A stretch of 64,000 nucleotides of DNA from Toxonevra muliebris (GCA_963691655.1 OY829328.1:27733890-27797889), one strand, 5' to 3'; positions 12,460 to 23,869 are shown, numbered from the stretch's first letter. The notes: generated by a model from the letters alone, not told the origin. Numbers and translations are program-made.

Positions 12460-12884
12460 AAATGATTTAAAAGTGTTTGTTATGAAAATTAGAAATCTTG
12501 AACTTCTTGTAGATTTACTACTAATATACTGTGTACAAGTACTGGTACTTGAAATTTTACTAGTCTGTTTTAAGAAATCTGTTCCTTTTTTTTTAAATAT
12601 TGTTGCTCACATTTAGGAAATTCGAAATACTTTACATTAAATAATACTGGAATACAGTCAAAATATAACATGCACCAATGTATATTTTCTAAACCATTTC
12701 AAGGTCCCAGAACACGAAAATTACATTCATTTTTGATGTGATAACATCTTTACTGAGGGCTGAAGGAACATTTTTAGTTAAGTGAATTGATAGAAATTAA
12801 AATCAAATGCCACGTCGGTGTCGTGTGAGGTTTCATAGTATATGTGAGTTTATAAGTGTGTATAAATAAATAAATAAATGTAGT

Positions 12885-13370
12885 GCTGGTTATATTAAAC
12901 TTTGTACCGTCAGGTGAAGGGTGGGGAAGGGTATTGCACCCCAAAACTATGCTGTCTTGTTTTTATAATAAACTGATTAAGACAATTTATAATATAAAAA
13001 ATAAGACCTATAAAGTGTACCGCACAATTATTACTTTGTCTGTTAATATAGTTCCGGTTATGTTGAGCTTTCGTGGTGAATCGGTAGAAACACATTAAGA
13101 AAGGTGAAACTTTTATATTAAAAATAGAACCCTAAAAGTATACCGCACGTTTACTATGTTTTATGCAAATATAGTGGTGGTTATGTTAAGTTTTCGTGAA
13201 GGGTAGTGAATTGCACCCCGTAAGTATGTTATCTTATTATTAGTATAAATGGATTAATGTGAACTTTTTAATATTAAAAATAGGACACAATTAGCCCGAA
13301 AGTATGCAACACATAATTTATATATCAAAAATAGTTGTGGAATATACTTATATATAAATGGAATTAGTGG
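12885..13370. repeat. Three diverged tandem units of about 120-155 bp
   Basis: The words GGTTATGTTGAGCTTTCGTG and GGTTATGTTAAGTTTTCGTG lie 123 bp apart. ATTGCACCCC...CTATG.TGTCTT and its partner ATTGCACCCCGTAAGTATG lie about 279 bp apart. Blocks such as TATATTAAAAATAG and GTATACCGCAC also recur. The middle unit appears to have lost about 33 bp. This is a small tandem array with heavy divergence; a 71-codon frame at 12883-13098 is a by-product of it. Confidence 0.6.
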
Positions 13371-14650
13371 AATATATTAAAAAATTTTTTTATTTATTAC
13401 ATTTGTTTTTGTATAGTTTATTTTAAATTAAAGTTTATTCTTTTCTAATTAGAATTGTAAAATAAGTAATATCAACATTAAGCGATGTAGACGTTCAAAA
13501 AGCGAAGAAAGTGCATTGAAAATAGAATATGAAAAATTAAAAAGCACATGGACTTTGCCCTTTTTGGAATATAAAAACCAAAACTTTTACAACAATACGT
13601 AAAGTATGTTATCACATCATTTTACCAGTGCAGAAGGGACTCATTTTAGGTTCTTTTTTTCTATGGGCAAGTATTCGAGATATGACAAAATGGCGAGTTT
13701 TTATGCTGCAGTTTTACTTACAGGCAAATATCTCATTAACTTTAATTTTTATCGAGCTAAGCTATATTTTAGAAATACAATTTAATCACGCGTCTAATGT
13801 TGTCAAGCCTGTTTAAATTGGACTGTAAATGGTAGAGATATGCGTGCTGAAAATTAAATTTTAGAGTGATTTTTGAGAAATTTTCATACAAAACGTGGGC
13901 CAAGTATTTCTTTTTTACAAAAAGTAACCACAAAATCAGAAGTTTTACTTTTTAATCGTCAGACATTTTCCTTACAAAATTTTTAAGCTGAAAATGATAG
14001 CAATCAAATCAAATATGATAATGTAACCAATGATTGAGTAAAAATAAAATATTCCCGAAAATTCGAAATTTTATCCAAAATTCATTGAAAACTTACCCAT
14101 AGAGAAAAAAAATGAATGTGATTTTCGTGTTCAGCGACCTCGTATTAGTTTAGAAAACATACTTTGGTTCATGATATATTTTAAGTTTGAAATTGTTTTT
14201 CCCAGTGTAATCATTACGTATACTTGAGCAATTCTGGTATTTGAGCTTTTTCAATCATGGCAGCAAAGGTGTGACCTTTCTCTCATACTCTACCGCTACT
14301 ACTACCGACTATTATTTCACAATAGCCCACGGAGTGCACAGTGTTTTACTTTCACAAAAAACATTGCCAAAAATAGTAAAAGTAGTCGGATCGAGCTGCA
14401 TACTAGCTATTTTTTACTAGTAGTTCTATGTTAATTTGAACAAAATTGCGCGAAGTTCATACAGAAGACTTGCAAACTTATTCTTATTTGTGTGACAAAC
14501 CTAATTGTCACAGAACTTTTGTTATTTTTTGTCACCGAAATTTTTGTGCACTTAATTTAGTTCGAATGTGACAAGAAAAAAGCTTTACAAGTTTTAACAA
14601 AAGCAAAACTTAAAGCTTTTGCATGTAAAATTAGCTACGCATACAATTTA
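13371..14650. other. AT-rich DNA with one copy of a shared repeat core
   Basis: At 14121-14140 the core ATTTTCGTGTTCAGCGACCT recurs (other copies near 475 and 21415), and CCCAGTGTAAT follows about 70 bp later, as in those copies. The remainder has no recognised gene. Confidence 0.4.
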
Positions 14651-14790
14651 TTCCGCTTAGTGGCCTAGTGGCAGCGTGCTAGACTCTCATTTTTGGGGTT
14701 CCGGGTTCGATTCTGTGGTATGACTTCACAATGCTTTACATTTATAGATTCATTCATCATTATAGATTCAATAGAGATAGTATAAGGTTA
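14651..14790 (+). mobile_element. tRNA-derived SINE
   Basis: A tRNA-like head at 14651-14735 shows A-box TGGCCTAGTGGC and B-box GGTTCGATTC with the usual spacing. It is followed at once by CACAATGCTTTACATTTATAG, which matches the tail of the SINE at 5133 and the 3' end of the LINE at 15130. The head has no matching 7-bp acceptor stem, so it is not a working tRNA gene. Confidence 0.65.
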
Positions 14791-15129
14791 GAATAGCCTG
14801 CTTGTCTCAAAACTTTTTGGATATGTCTAAGCTTCTAATATTTGAAAATATATAGTTTTTCAATATAAGGCATCTTACATATGCTTATAATGTAAACAAA
14901 TAAATAGCATTACCAGATTGGAAATGAGATTAATTTGTTTATATTCATGTATAAATTACATTTGAATATTGGCTTAACATTAGACATAAACAAACATTTT
15001 ATAAACAACCAAAATTTTAGGATATGAAGTTCCAACTTCGAAGCTAAATTGCAAACAACAACTATATCACGACAATCACAGTCTCTTTCTTTCTTTCTTA
15101 CCTCTTTCACTTCCCAATTCCATATTATT

Positions 15130-15632
15130 TCGCACCTATAGTCAGGAGATTCACGAACGCAACTAGAGCTTCTGGACCGTATTCAACATCGAGCGATAAA
15201 GCTAATAGGAAACAGTAGGATTTCCAGTTCTATTGACTCTTTGGAGCACCGTAAAGACGGGGCTTGTGTGACTCTGTTCTGCCATTTCTACCGGCTCGCT
15301 GAAATACGGAATTTGATTCCAGTCAATATGTTCACTAGAACTACATGAATCGCAATCGGTAGTCACGTATTCCGCGTGGATATAGCACGCCAACGCACCA
15401 CGCATTATCGAGATAGTTCTTTTCTCTGCCATACCGCGCGTATATGGCATAAGGTTCCTCCAACCGTTTTTCCTGATTTTTTCGACCTTTCCAAACTTAA
15501 ACCATATGTTCACAACTTTTTCTCCCTCTTTTCTCCTATCACTTATTTATCATCCTTCATCAATCAACGCAATGCTTTGCATTCATAGGGGTACACCTGA
15601 GTGTTGATTGCTTAATTAAAAAAAAAAAAAAA
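15130..15632 (+). pseudogene. LINE 3' end (Jockey/CR1-like reverse transcriptase C-terminus, poly-A)
   Basis: A single frame from 15130 to 15588 reads TQLELLDRIQHRAIKLIG, an EHRKDGACVTLFCHFYRLA block and ARIWHKVPPTVFPDF, all typical of the region after the reverse transcriptase core. It is broken only by stops at about 15139 and 15346. The 3' UTR is very short: GCAATGCTTTGCATTCATAG, then a poly-A run at about 15619-15632. The copy is 5' truncated and dead. Its tail resembles the tails of the tRNA-derived SINEs at 5133 and 14651, suggesting that this LINE family may have mobilised them. Confidence 0.8.
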
Positions 15633-15639
15633 TTATTTT

Positions 15640-15860
15640 TTCATATTCTCTGCTTCTACTCTTTTTCTTCACTACGCTTCACTACGCCTCCCCCTCTAAT
15701 TTTCTAACCTATTCCTCTGTATTACTTATTTTATATCCTCCTACTCCATTCCCTAGCATTCACTTTTTTGCTTAATCCCTCTCCACACAAACCTTTCTCT
15801 CCTCAACCTCTCGCCCTAGCCTCTCTCCCTCTCTCTCTCCAACCTGTTTCTCTCCATAAT
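15640..15860. repeat. Polypyrimidine-rich tract
   Basis: About 220 bp in which the plus strand is strongly enriched in C and T (CCTCTC, CTCTCTCC, TTCTTCAC blocks). It lies directly after the LINE poly-A. It is low-complexity, and no gene is seen. Confidence 0.6.
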
Positions 15861-16823
15861 ATACAACCGTAATAATTCTGTAATTATCAAACCTTTGCCA
15901 ATAAATTTAAGTTGCAACTCCTAGATTTATGTATATTGGAGCTATAGAAGTGCATACGTATATAATATTAGCCTATTCATAAGTTAGAGTATTTAGATGT
16001 TGCCAGTTTTCTTTGCTCAAAAATAATTATTTGCTACTGAAAATGAGAAAAGTTAGTTTCATTGGAGTTTTTGAACAAAAAAATATTTTATTTGCTTTTA
16101 CATTTTCAATATTTTTTCCAATTATATATTCCAAATATAAAATTATGCATATCCATTTTATGCACGTACCAATATCTTGCTTTACTAACGCGAGCATACG
16201 AACTTTAAACCCAGAAAACCAAAATCCCAACGTTCATATCACATTTGCTCTTGTTAAACAAAATTAAATATACAATACAAAATTTTTAAAAATTCTTCAC
16301 TGCATATAATAAATAAACAATTTCAATCAATGTTGCATGCATAAGCTTCATAGCATATATTAATAAAAACGAGAAACAGAAAGAAAAATTCAATAAATTG
16401 TATATCCCTAAGTAGAGATTTTTTTTGCATTTGCTTTTACTCAAAAGAGTCTATTGGGAAATCAAACTGTGCCATATTGAAACATCATCCCAGATACATA
16501 CAACAACAGGAGCAGAAAAAAAAATCTGTTTTGACTTTCGTTTTCTTTCCGTTTAAATTGTGAACGCTCTAGAGCAACAGTAGAAATGACAACACCAACA
16601 ATTTTAGCATGGCAACAGTGTAAAACAACAACACAACGAAGCGAGCTTCAACCTTGATTTTATATTATTAACAAAAAGTTATTGCAACTAACGGATATGT
16701 ATATATGATGAGGGAAGATAGAAGGGAAGAGAAAAAAAGACAGAGGAGATGATTGAGAATTTTCCACCATAGCATTGGAATTTGATGTTGTTGCAGACAT
16801 AAAGTAGGTAATATATAATAGGC
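15861..16823. other. AT-rich DNA without recognised genes
   Basis: Overlapping small frames on both strands near 16013-16267 have no recognisable features. Nothing else can be supported. Confidence 0.4.
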
Positions 16824-17061
16824 TTAACCCTTCGGAGGGCGCGCCGCGGCAAATTAGCCGCAAATTGTTTATTTTGTGTTTTTAAAATACAAATCATAGT
16901 AGCCAACCGCTGCCACTCAAGTGAATTTGTAAGTTTTGAGATGCAGAGTGATTTACTGTTAGCCGTTGGTTTCTGCGTTACATCGTTTAGCTGCTATTTG
17001 TGTTTGAAAATTGGTATCTCGCTTTTGCGGCCAATTTGCCGGGGCGCGCCCTCTCGTGTAA
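16824..17061. mobile_element. Compact GC-rich-ended MITE, piggyBac-like
   Basis: TTAA at 16824 is followed by CCCTTCGGAGGGCGCGCC and GCGGCAAATTAGCCGC. The right side, read inverted, gives GAGAGGGCGCGCCCCGGC and AAATTGGCCGCAAA. Terminal repeats of about 35 bp therefore enclose about 165 bp. The left TTAA-CCCTT start is piggyBac-like; the right end is degraded (GTGTAAC in place of TTAA). GGCGCGCC in both arms stands out against the AT-rich surroundings. Confidence 0.7.
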
Positions 17062-17074
17062 CAAAAAAATTCAA

Positions 17075-17974
17075 GGGTAGCTCGATGAAATTTGTGACAA
17101 AAATTCTATGTCTTTGAACATTAATAAATATTCCCATATAGCTTTCTCCAAATCACATACTTTACTGTCTACATCCTATCGTATTGCTGGAACTTTGCTG
17201 GAAATTGTTGATGAAATTTCTGATTTAGGAGTAATTTTTGACACAAAACTTACTTTTGTTAGTCATATAAACATTATAATTTCTAGGTCTTATTCAATAT
17301 TGGCTTTTGTCCGTCGTAACAATCAAGAGTTTTTAGACCCTTATACCCTCAAACTTCTTTACACCTCTTTCGTACGCTCCAAATTAGAGTACGCTGCTTT
17401 TATTTGGAGGCCATATCACGCTCGTCACATTATTCGTCTTGAACGCATTCAAAAGGTTTTTACGCGTTCTGCTCTTCGCTCTTTGAATTTCTTTGAACCA
17501 ATTCCTTCATATACCTCTCGTTGCTTGCTTTTAGATTTAAAGTCGCTGCAGAGTAGAAAGTCAGCCCTGTCTGTGTCATTCATTCATGACGTCATAAATG
17601 GTGCTGGTTAACTGTCCCTCCCTTCTCTAGCGAGTTACTTTTAATGTCCCGGCTAGAAGTCTTCGACATTTTGACATTTTTTATATTGGCCACTACAGAA
17701 CTAACTATGCTTTAAATTCTCTTATCGTGAGAGCTTTAATCCAGCTCAACTTTACCGCACAATCGTCTCTGATATTGATTTTGCTAGTTCTAAATCTACT
17801 TTTAAAGCTATTCTTAACACCAGCTCCCTGTAATTAGTATTTTGTTGACTTATGTATAACTAGCCCCTTAATATCTAATTCTGTTTTTTAGTCTGTAAGA
17901 AAATTAGTTTGTCAGAATTTTAGTCTGTAAGAATTTTGTATTCATAGACTAAGTTATTAAATAAATAAATAAAA
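17075..17974 (+). pseudogene. LINE 3' part (Jockey-like reverse transcriptase C-terminus)
   Basis: The readable frame starts at about 17075 (EICDKNSMSLNINK), entering the reverse transcriptase just after the catalytic core, and runs openly to 17611. It includes DLGVIFDTKLTF, LYTSFVRSKLEYAAFIW and LERIQKVFTR, conserved in Jockey and CR1 elements. After a frameshift near 17612, and one further stop, a second frame gives FNVPARSLRHFDIFY and RTNYALNS, the usual C-terminal block. The 3' UTR has two TTAGTCTGTAAGAA-type words and ends in (TAAA)n at about 17957-17974. The copy is 5' truncated right beside the MITE at 16824-17061. Confidence 0.85.
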
Positions 17975-18439
17975 CAACAATAGTGTATATAGAGACGGGC
18001 AAATCAGACGGCTGTTTTGGAATCCGCCACGATTCCTCATCAGTGATCTTGGTGATAGTTCTTGGTCTTTCAATATCCTAATATTTGAAATCGTAACCCA
18101 GAATTACAGATTTGATTCCAAATATCTTCACTGAATAGAGATATAGAAAGCAACTACCACTATGGTTCTTTATACTTATTTGTTGTAGTGTTTTTCTCAT
18201 TGTAACTAGACTACGTAACAATTCGTTATTGAAAGTCTAGTACATGAGTGTATGTGTTTATAAAAAATGATTCTAGGTGTCATTTTTCTGTACAGATACA
18301 TACACTGATGGGTCAGGGTGGTCGTTTTAACACAAAAACCGGCATTTCTCGCCATATTAATCGTGATTGCCAAGACCAGCGTACAGTCTTAGAATTTGTT
18401 TTAATACCTCGAAAACAATAAGGTTACAATATATGCTGT
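17975..18439. other. Intergenic stretch, nothing recognised
   Basis: AT-rich sequence between two LINE remnants. No frame with domain features is present. Confidence 0.4.
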
Positions 18440-19560
18440 CATTAGCGGGTTAAGAGAGGTTTTAGAAATAACCACCCTTTCCGTGGATCAGCTAGGTTGC
18501 ATATCAGTATATATTGTTTGGATAAGTTGTTAAAATAGCGATATATTTGCAAAAAATGCTTCTTCATATGGTGTGGAAGATTCAAAACAATTCTCGCAAA
18601 AACAATCTTCGGTTCCAGTGTAACTACGAGGCCAATTTGATTTTGTGGCAATCACTATCGAAAGGGTTGAAAAAGGCTTCAACTTACTGAGTTGACCTCC
18701 AAGGAGTACAGTTGGTCCCCTTATACCTGGTCTTTCCAAAAGAGATTAGGTCGTCATCTTCTTCGCAGTAGAAAAACCGTGGCTCGAATAGTAACCGTTC
18801 CTAGCCAGAGCGTTTTCTTCCATTTGCTCAGCATGATCTATCAAAGGAATCCACAGAATTTTTATGTGCTTGACTATGTCAGTACATATCATACAGCTAA
18901 AAATGTAATGATTCCATCTTTTCAGACACACCTCGTTCACGCATATTGAACCATAGATGTTGCGAACTATGTTCATTTCGATTGCTCCCTACAACCACTC
19001 ATCATAGGTCGCCATCGTTTCCGTCTCAACATCATACATTAGGACGGGAAAGTTGAGGGACTTCTAAAGCGTTATCTTTGTCCGTCGAGAGAAGGTTATG
19101 CACCTGATGGCAAGAGTTATTTTTCGTTTAATGTCGAGACTCACATTGTAGCTGTTGTTAATGTTTGATGCCAGATATATCCTTTACGACTCCGAATGTT
19201 TAATTATCAACAGTAGCCTCCAAGACTCCATAGCTCCTTGTTAGTTGGCACAAGGTATTTTGCTTTGCCCTCGTTTGCTATTAATACCAAATTGTCTGAA
19301 ATCTCGTTTGAAATTAAATTATGCGGAGAGGCTAATTCCAATTTTGACTGCCCTAGTCGTGTTGGTCTATGTAATTTTGTCCTGAGTTTCGTAGGGATAC
19401 CAAAAAATCTTTACGACTTTAGCAATTCTTGGCTAATACTCACTCTCTTTTTCTACGGTGCCTTAATCCCTGGAGTGATAGGTCAACACCAACGGCTGTA
19501 CGGCTTCTAGCTGTAGCCTTCAGCTCCTCAAACATTCATTGATTGACAAATGATTTGAAT
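18440..19560 (-). pseudogene. RTE-like LINE remnant, catalytic YADD region deleted
   Basis: Several minus-strand frames line up in order with the better-preserved element at 60505-62177. GIPTKL (about 19400) is followed by LASPHNLISNEISD. The sequence then jumps to NEGKAKYLVPTN, skipping the segment that should carry the AYADD active site. Then come VVKDI and KRKITLA-type words and, at 18746-18976, IYGSICVNEV...RWNHYIFSCMICTDIVKHIK. Many stops and frameshifts make it older than the 60-kb copy. Loss of the palm-domain aspartates makes it irreversibly inactive. Confidence 0.7.
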
Positions 19561-21569
19561 TGGCATGTAATGTCTTTGGTATCCTTCCCAAATTGCTGCT
19601 CTAATGGTTATTCCGTCACATAATACATACATGCCAACACTAGCTTTCTTGCTTCGTCTGCCACCAGTTAAGTCAGGACAAACTAGATAAGGAGATCTAG
19701 GGGCTTATTAAAGATTTTAAAAACTCAATTACTGTTTGTCGTAGAGTAGTATGCGTCATCAATGGCGAATCGCTGAAATCACTTTGTTCATCACTATATT
19801 ACATTTTTCATTCACTATATTGACGATCCGAGTTTTTTACGATTTTTGCAAGCAATTATACACGACTATTTAAAATTTTAATGCATTTAAACATTTATTT
19901 TCAGAAACTTTAATAACCCCATAGCTTAAAAATAACCAAGCAAAAAATTAAAAAGAGTATTGCAAAAAGTTTTTCTGTTCTTGCTGTCAAGCGATGATAA
20001 AAAAAGGTTGAAGGTTGTGCCAAATACTCGTAAATATCAGCTGAAAATTTTATAGAAATATTTTTCCACATTTTTTCTATGTACTTTTGGTTCTTTCAAA
20101 TTATTTTCCATCATTCTCATTTAGTAGTAGTTTATTTAATATGCGAAACACATACACACTGACACAGAGAGAAAGAAGCAGACAGAAATATATTCACACA
20201 TACAATGAAAAAGACGCTATGAAGTAACGTGAATTAAATACGAAATACATAGCTCCAAATCTAAAGATTTCAGAAGAACAGATTATAAGCACACATACAT
20301 ACAAATTTATGACGCATCCATCCCACGATTTACATGGTAGATGCTTTTGACGGTGAACCACATAGGTCGAAACCATGTAAAAATATATAAAACAGGATAG
20401 ATTCAACTAAAAGTAATATCATTGAAATGCTCATAGCAACCATAGAAAGTGTGAAATATTATTTCTCATGTTCTAATTTATACTTATGTATTTTCAAACT
20501 GAAATTATACTTTAAAGAGGTGCAAATACATAACGCTCTTTCCTGCCGTAAGTCAGAAAACAAGAACATAAACGGCATTCATTCTTCCCACGAAAGGACA
20601 CAAAATAAACAATTAAATAACAATTATTTCTCTGTATTTACTATAACTCGAATTTCTTTCTAGTTTATGACAGTCAGAGTTAATTTTTATTTAAACAGTC
20701 TAAAAATTAGGCTATACCTATAAATCAAGTACCATGTAAATCGAGAGATGGCTGTATATGTTCATACTGTACATATCGATATGTAAAATACCAGCGCGAA
20801 AAGTTAATCAAAACAAAAATTTTGTTAAATATTTGAATAGTGAAATAAAAAACTTTTTTTTCTTACTTAATTTATATATTTCCATAGATTCAAAGGGAAG
20901 GATTTTTAATTTAAAATCCATTGTATACCAGAAAATTAAATATTGTGTGCATGTAACACTTTTACATATTTTTTTTTTATATAATCATTTATTTAGTGAA
21001 AAACTCTTAAGTCCTAATATAAAAACAAATATTTTATATTGCTTCACTAGTCATAAACATATTTTATGAATGAAGTGGAACGAAAAAATTTGAAGCATAG
21101 TAATTTTTAAAGAAACAACCCACATTTGAATTGACAGCTGCGGTTAGTGGTTGTTGAATGCATAGCATAGATAACGGTAAATTTGTGTTTTTCGACTTAT
21201 GATTCTACTTAAACAAACTTCTACTGAACCAGAAAACGGTAAGCTCGATCCTCCAAATGATGTATCGTTAGAAAGATTAGAAGATTAATTACGAGTCTAA
21301 TGGTAACCAATTAAAAATGGCTAAGTTACAGCCGATTGAAGTTCAAATTCCATTAATTTTTTGACAATTTTTAGATTTTTTTGTCATTTGAATAACTTAT
21401 GATGTATGTTTTTTTCGTGTTCAGCGCACCCAAATTAACCTACAAAAATGTACGAGAAGATTTTTCTTTCTGAAACTGAAGATTGTAAGCCAGTGTGGTT
21501 AATTGACCAACAATCCCCCAATCTATATGCAGTATTCCAATTATGCCAAACTGCAGTACATAGACTTGT
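19561..21569. other. AT-rich DNA, one repeat-core copy, otherwise empty
   Basis: At about 21411-21430 the core TTTTTCGTGTTCAGCGCACC matches those near 475 and 14121; about 65 bp later TGTAAGCCAGTGTGG resembles the right end of the MITE at 246-552. Open frames at 20758-21069 and 20427-20663 are AT-biased and have no recognisable motif. Confidence 0.4.
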
Positions 21570-22290
21570 GAACATATAATTAAGTCATACATTTTTTATC
21601 AGAAGAACAGAATAGACACCCTATAATCCTAAAAGCATATGTTGTATAGACAATTTTTGTAAAATTAACTTATAGTCCAGTACGTCTCAGTTTTCTTTTA
21701 AAGTGGGTCAAAGTTTTCTTATTTTGGTCGAAGGGAGCTGAATACTAAGTGCAAAAAGTGTTATAAATTGATATCTGAGAAAAATCTTATCGGCGAAGTT
21801 GTATGGTAGAATTTTACGAGGGTCATTTCTGTAGAACACTTTAACCCTTTAGTTCCTCTTTTTATGGGATAATGTGATCCCCTTTTTGATGAAAACCTGA
21901 AAAGTCCTTTCAAAACAGACATTTAAGGATTAAAATGTACCACAAAAATATTTGCAAGAAAATTTCACTAGAGGTCACCAAAGGCATAAAAGTCGTATAT
22001 ATAATGGTTATTAAAAGAAAATAGCTGTCTAACCACAGAAGTAAAATATACTATACTATACTACCGATAAGATTTTTCTCAGACATCAATTTGTAACACT
22101 TTTTGCACTTAGTATTCAGCTCCCTTCGACCAAAATAAGAAAACTTTGACCCACTGTAAAAAAAAAAAAAAACTGAGTAGTGCTGGACTATAAGTTTGTT
22201 TTACAAAAATGGTCTATACAACATACCCTTTCAGGATTATAAGGTGGCTATTCTGTTACAGCCAAAAAGTCTTAATTTGTTGGACTGTGT
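21570..22290. mobile_element. Long foldback (inverted-repeat) element
   Basis: About 190-225 bp at the left (best part 21606-21793) is repeated inverted at the right (22064-22257). The arms share GTCGAAGGGAGCTGAATACT, AAGTGCAAAAAGTGTTA and AAAAATCTTATCGG, with scattered differences and a longer A run in one arm. The spacer is about 270 bp and non-coding. The outer right end, read inverted (CAGTCCAACAAATTAAGAC), looks like a Tc1/mariner-type terminus. The block is bracketed by the direct repeat CATATAATTAAGTCAT at 21573-21588 and 22355-22370. A transcript would form a long hairpin. Confidence 0.75.
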
Positions 22291-22350
22291 AATTATAAAG
22301 ACAAATATGTAGAAATTTTCAAAATTGTTGTATGTCTATGGCTTAATTTG

Positions 22351-23415
22351 CTGTCATATAATTAAGTCATTTGCTAAGCAAAAATATTTAAAAATAATAT
22401 CTTTGATGATTTTTAATTGTTGACAGAGATTTTACTTTTAGTACTGTTAGTACTTTGTGGAAACCATTTTTGCCAGATGATTTCTGTACATCTCTTCGGC
22501 AATGTTTCGACTAAAAGCAGAGCATTGGGCAGCAGGGATCTGATTCTATTGAATGATAGCCCATAAGGAAGTCTTATTTGAAGGTTTTTGCGATGCCATG
22601 GCGTTTTTTAAAATACTCTATAGATGTTCTGTATGGTTTAAATCTGGACTTTGGGCTGGCCACTCGAGAATTTTTATTTTGTTCTTATTTAGCCAAGACT
22701 TAACGACCCGATATAAGGGTTTTGGGTCGTTGTCATGCTGAAAGATCCACCCAAAGGTAAATTTTCTAAGTATCCTCAGAAAGGATGATTTTTAAGGATG
22801 TATTTGCACATTTCTTTAGTAATTTTGCTATTGATTTAAACAATTAGACTAACGCCAAATGAAGTTAACACCACCCCAGGGCCCCATGTTTAACAGTTTT
22901 TTTTAGTAAATTTAGGGACCAGCTCAGTATTTAGTGGATGCCTAAAAATAGCTTTCCATAGATTTCAAACATATTAAATTTGGATTCATCCCTCCAAATA
23001 ATCGTTTTCTGAAATTGCTGGTCTTAGCGGACATATTGCTTAGCGAACTGAATGCGCTGCGCAATTTTTTTTTTTGGAACGTTGGATTTACGTCTGCATA
23101 TTCGTCCAAATAATTTTTTTTTTTTGTTTAATCGTTAGCGTATAGTTCTGGTTGATATTTTCAAATTGTAATCTAGGTCTATTTGTTATCTTAGTTTGAT
23201 GAAAGTAAAGAAAGCGTCCGTTTTGCTTGCTCTAAAATTTCCCAAATGATCTCCCTTTTCGAGGGGGTGGAGCTCTTATTTTTGCCCATCAAAACTAAAA
23301 CCAGCAATTGTTCAACTAAAGTATACCGAAATGTGTAAATTACCAATTTTATTAGTTTTTACGGAATTTAAGTGCACTAAGACAAATTGATTGCCAAAAA
23401 ATTAATTATATGTCC
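22351..23415 (-). mobile_element. Tc1-like transposon, decayed
   Basis: The Tc1-type pseudogene at 22447-23289 is framed by similar inverted ends: CATATAATTAAGTCATTTGC near 22355 and, inverted at the right, CATATAATTAATTTTTTGGC near 23410. Exact ends and TA duplication cannot be fixed. Confidence 0.5.
22447..23289 (-). pseudogene. Tc1-family transposase (DD34E), multiply broken
   Basis: The minus strand starts with MGKNKSSTPSKREIIWEI at 23289, the usual Tc1 N-terminus leading to the first helix-turn-helix. Further on are STRTIR and LFGRICRRK-like words, then IIWRDESKFNMFEIYGK with the first catalytic Asp. [14 protein letters not shown] carries the second Asp, and [16 protein letters not shown] carries the catalytic Glu. 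The end is EEMYRNHLAKMVSTKY followed by a stop at 22447. Several in-frame stops and frameshifts interrupt it, and the length is somewhat below the usual 340 residues. The three catalytic residues can still be identified, so the family call is firm although the gene is dead. Confidence 0.85.
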
Positions 23416-23869
23416 ACTTCCACTCTTACTCCTTTACAAACAATTGCTGACTGCGCTCAAAATACGTCATTCTTTTGTAATTGCTCTTAATATTTTTTAA
23501 TGGTCCCGCAAAATGACGTTATAAAAAATTCATGAGCTACTAATACAAAATATTTTTCAAACTCAGCAGAAAATATTGTTCTAGTGAATCAATTATGTGA
23601 TCACAAGTGTATATTATTTATTAATTCTTTTATTCTAGGGGAGTTCAGAAATTCAAAGATGCTTTGTGGGAGAGGTTGAAAATTCTTAAAAAATAATATA
23701 AAGGTAGTTTTAGTTTAGTTTAAAATAATAATAATACAGCATACTTTCGGGGTACGATTGACCACACTTCACCTGGCGGTACTAATGTTTATTTTCACAG
23801 CCACAAAGTTTAAATACTATTGGTCATTATTTCATTAAAAAAACCCTAAAAACTCGTCAAATTCAAGGG

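Noticed and set aside
12046..12570. Second MITE enclosing the hAT-like element, with AAGTACCAGT ends
   Set aside because: The word is itself nearly palindromic and similarity does not extend beyond about 20 bp, so it is not independent evidence of terminal repeats.
14651..14735. Functional tRNA gene
   Set aside because: No 7-bp acceptor stem, and the flanking tail matches SINE tails.
19238..19510. Plus-strand 90-codon gene
   Set aside because: It is antisense to the RTE-like reverse transcriptase remnant; the same antisense word pattern appears opposite the copy at 61060-61248.
20758..21069. 103-codon plus-strand frame
   Set aside because: Composition is dominated by Lys, Asn, Ile and Phe from AT-rich DNA; no motif.
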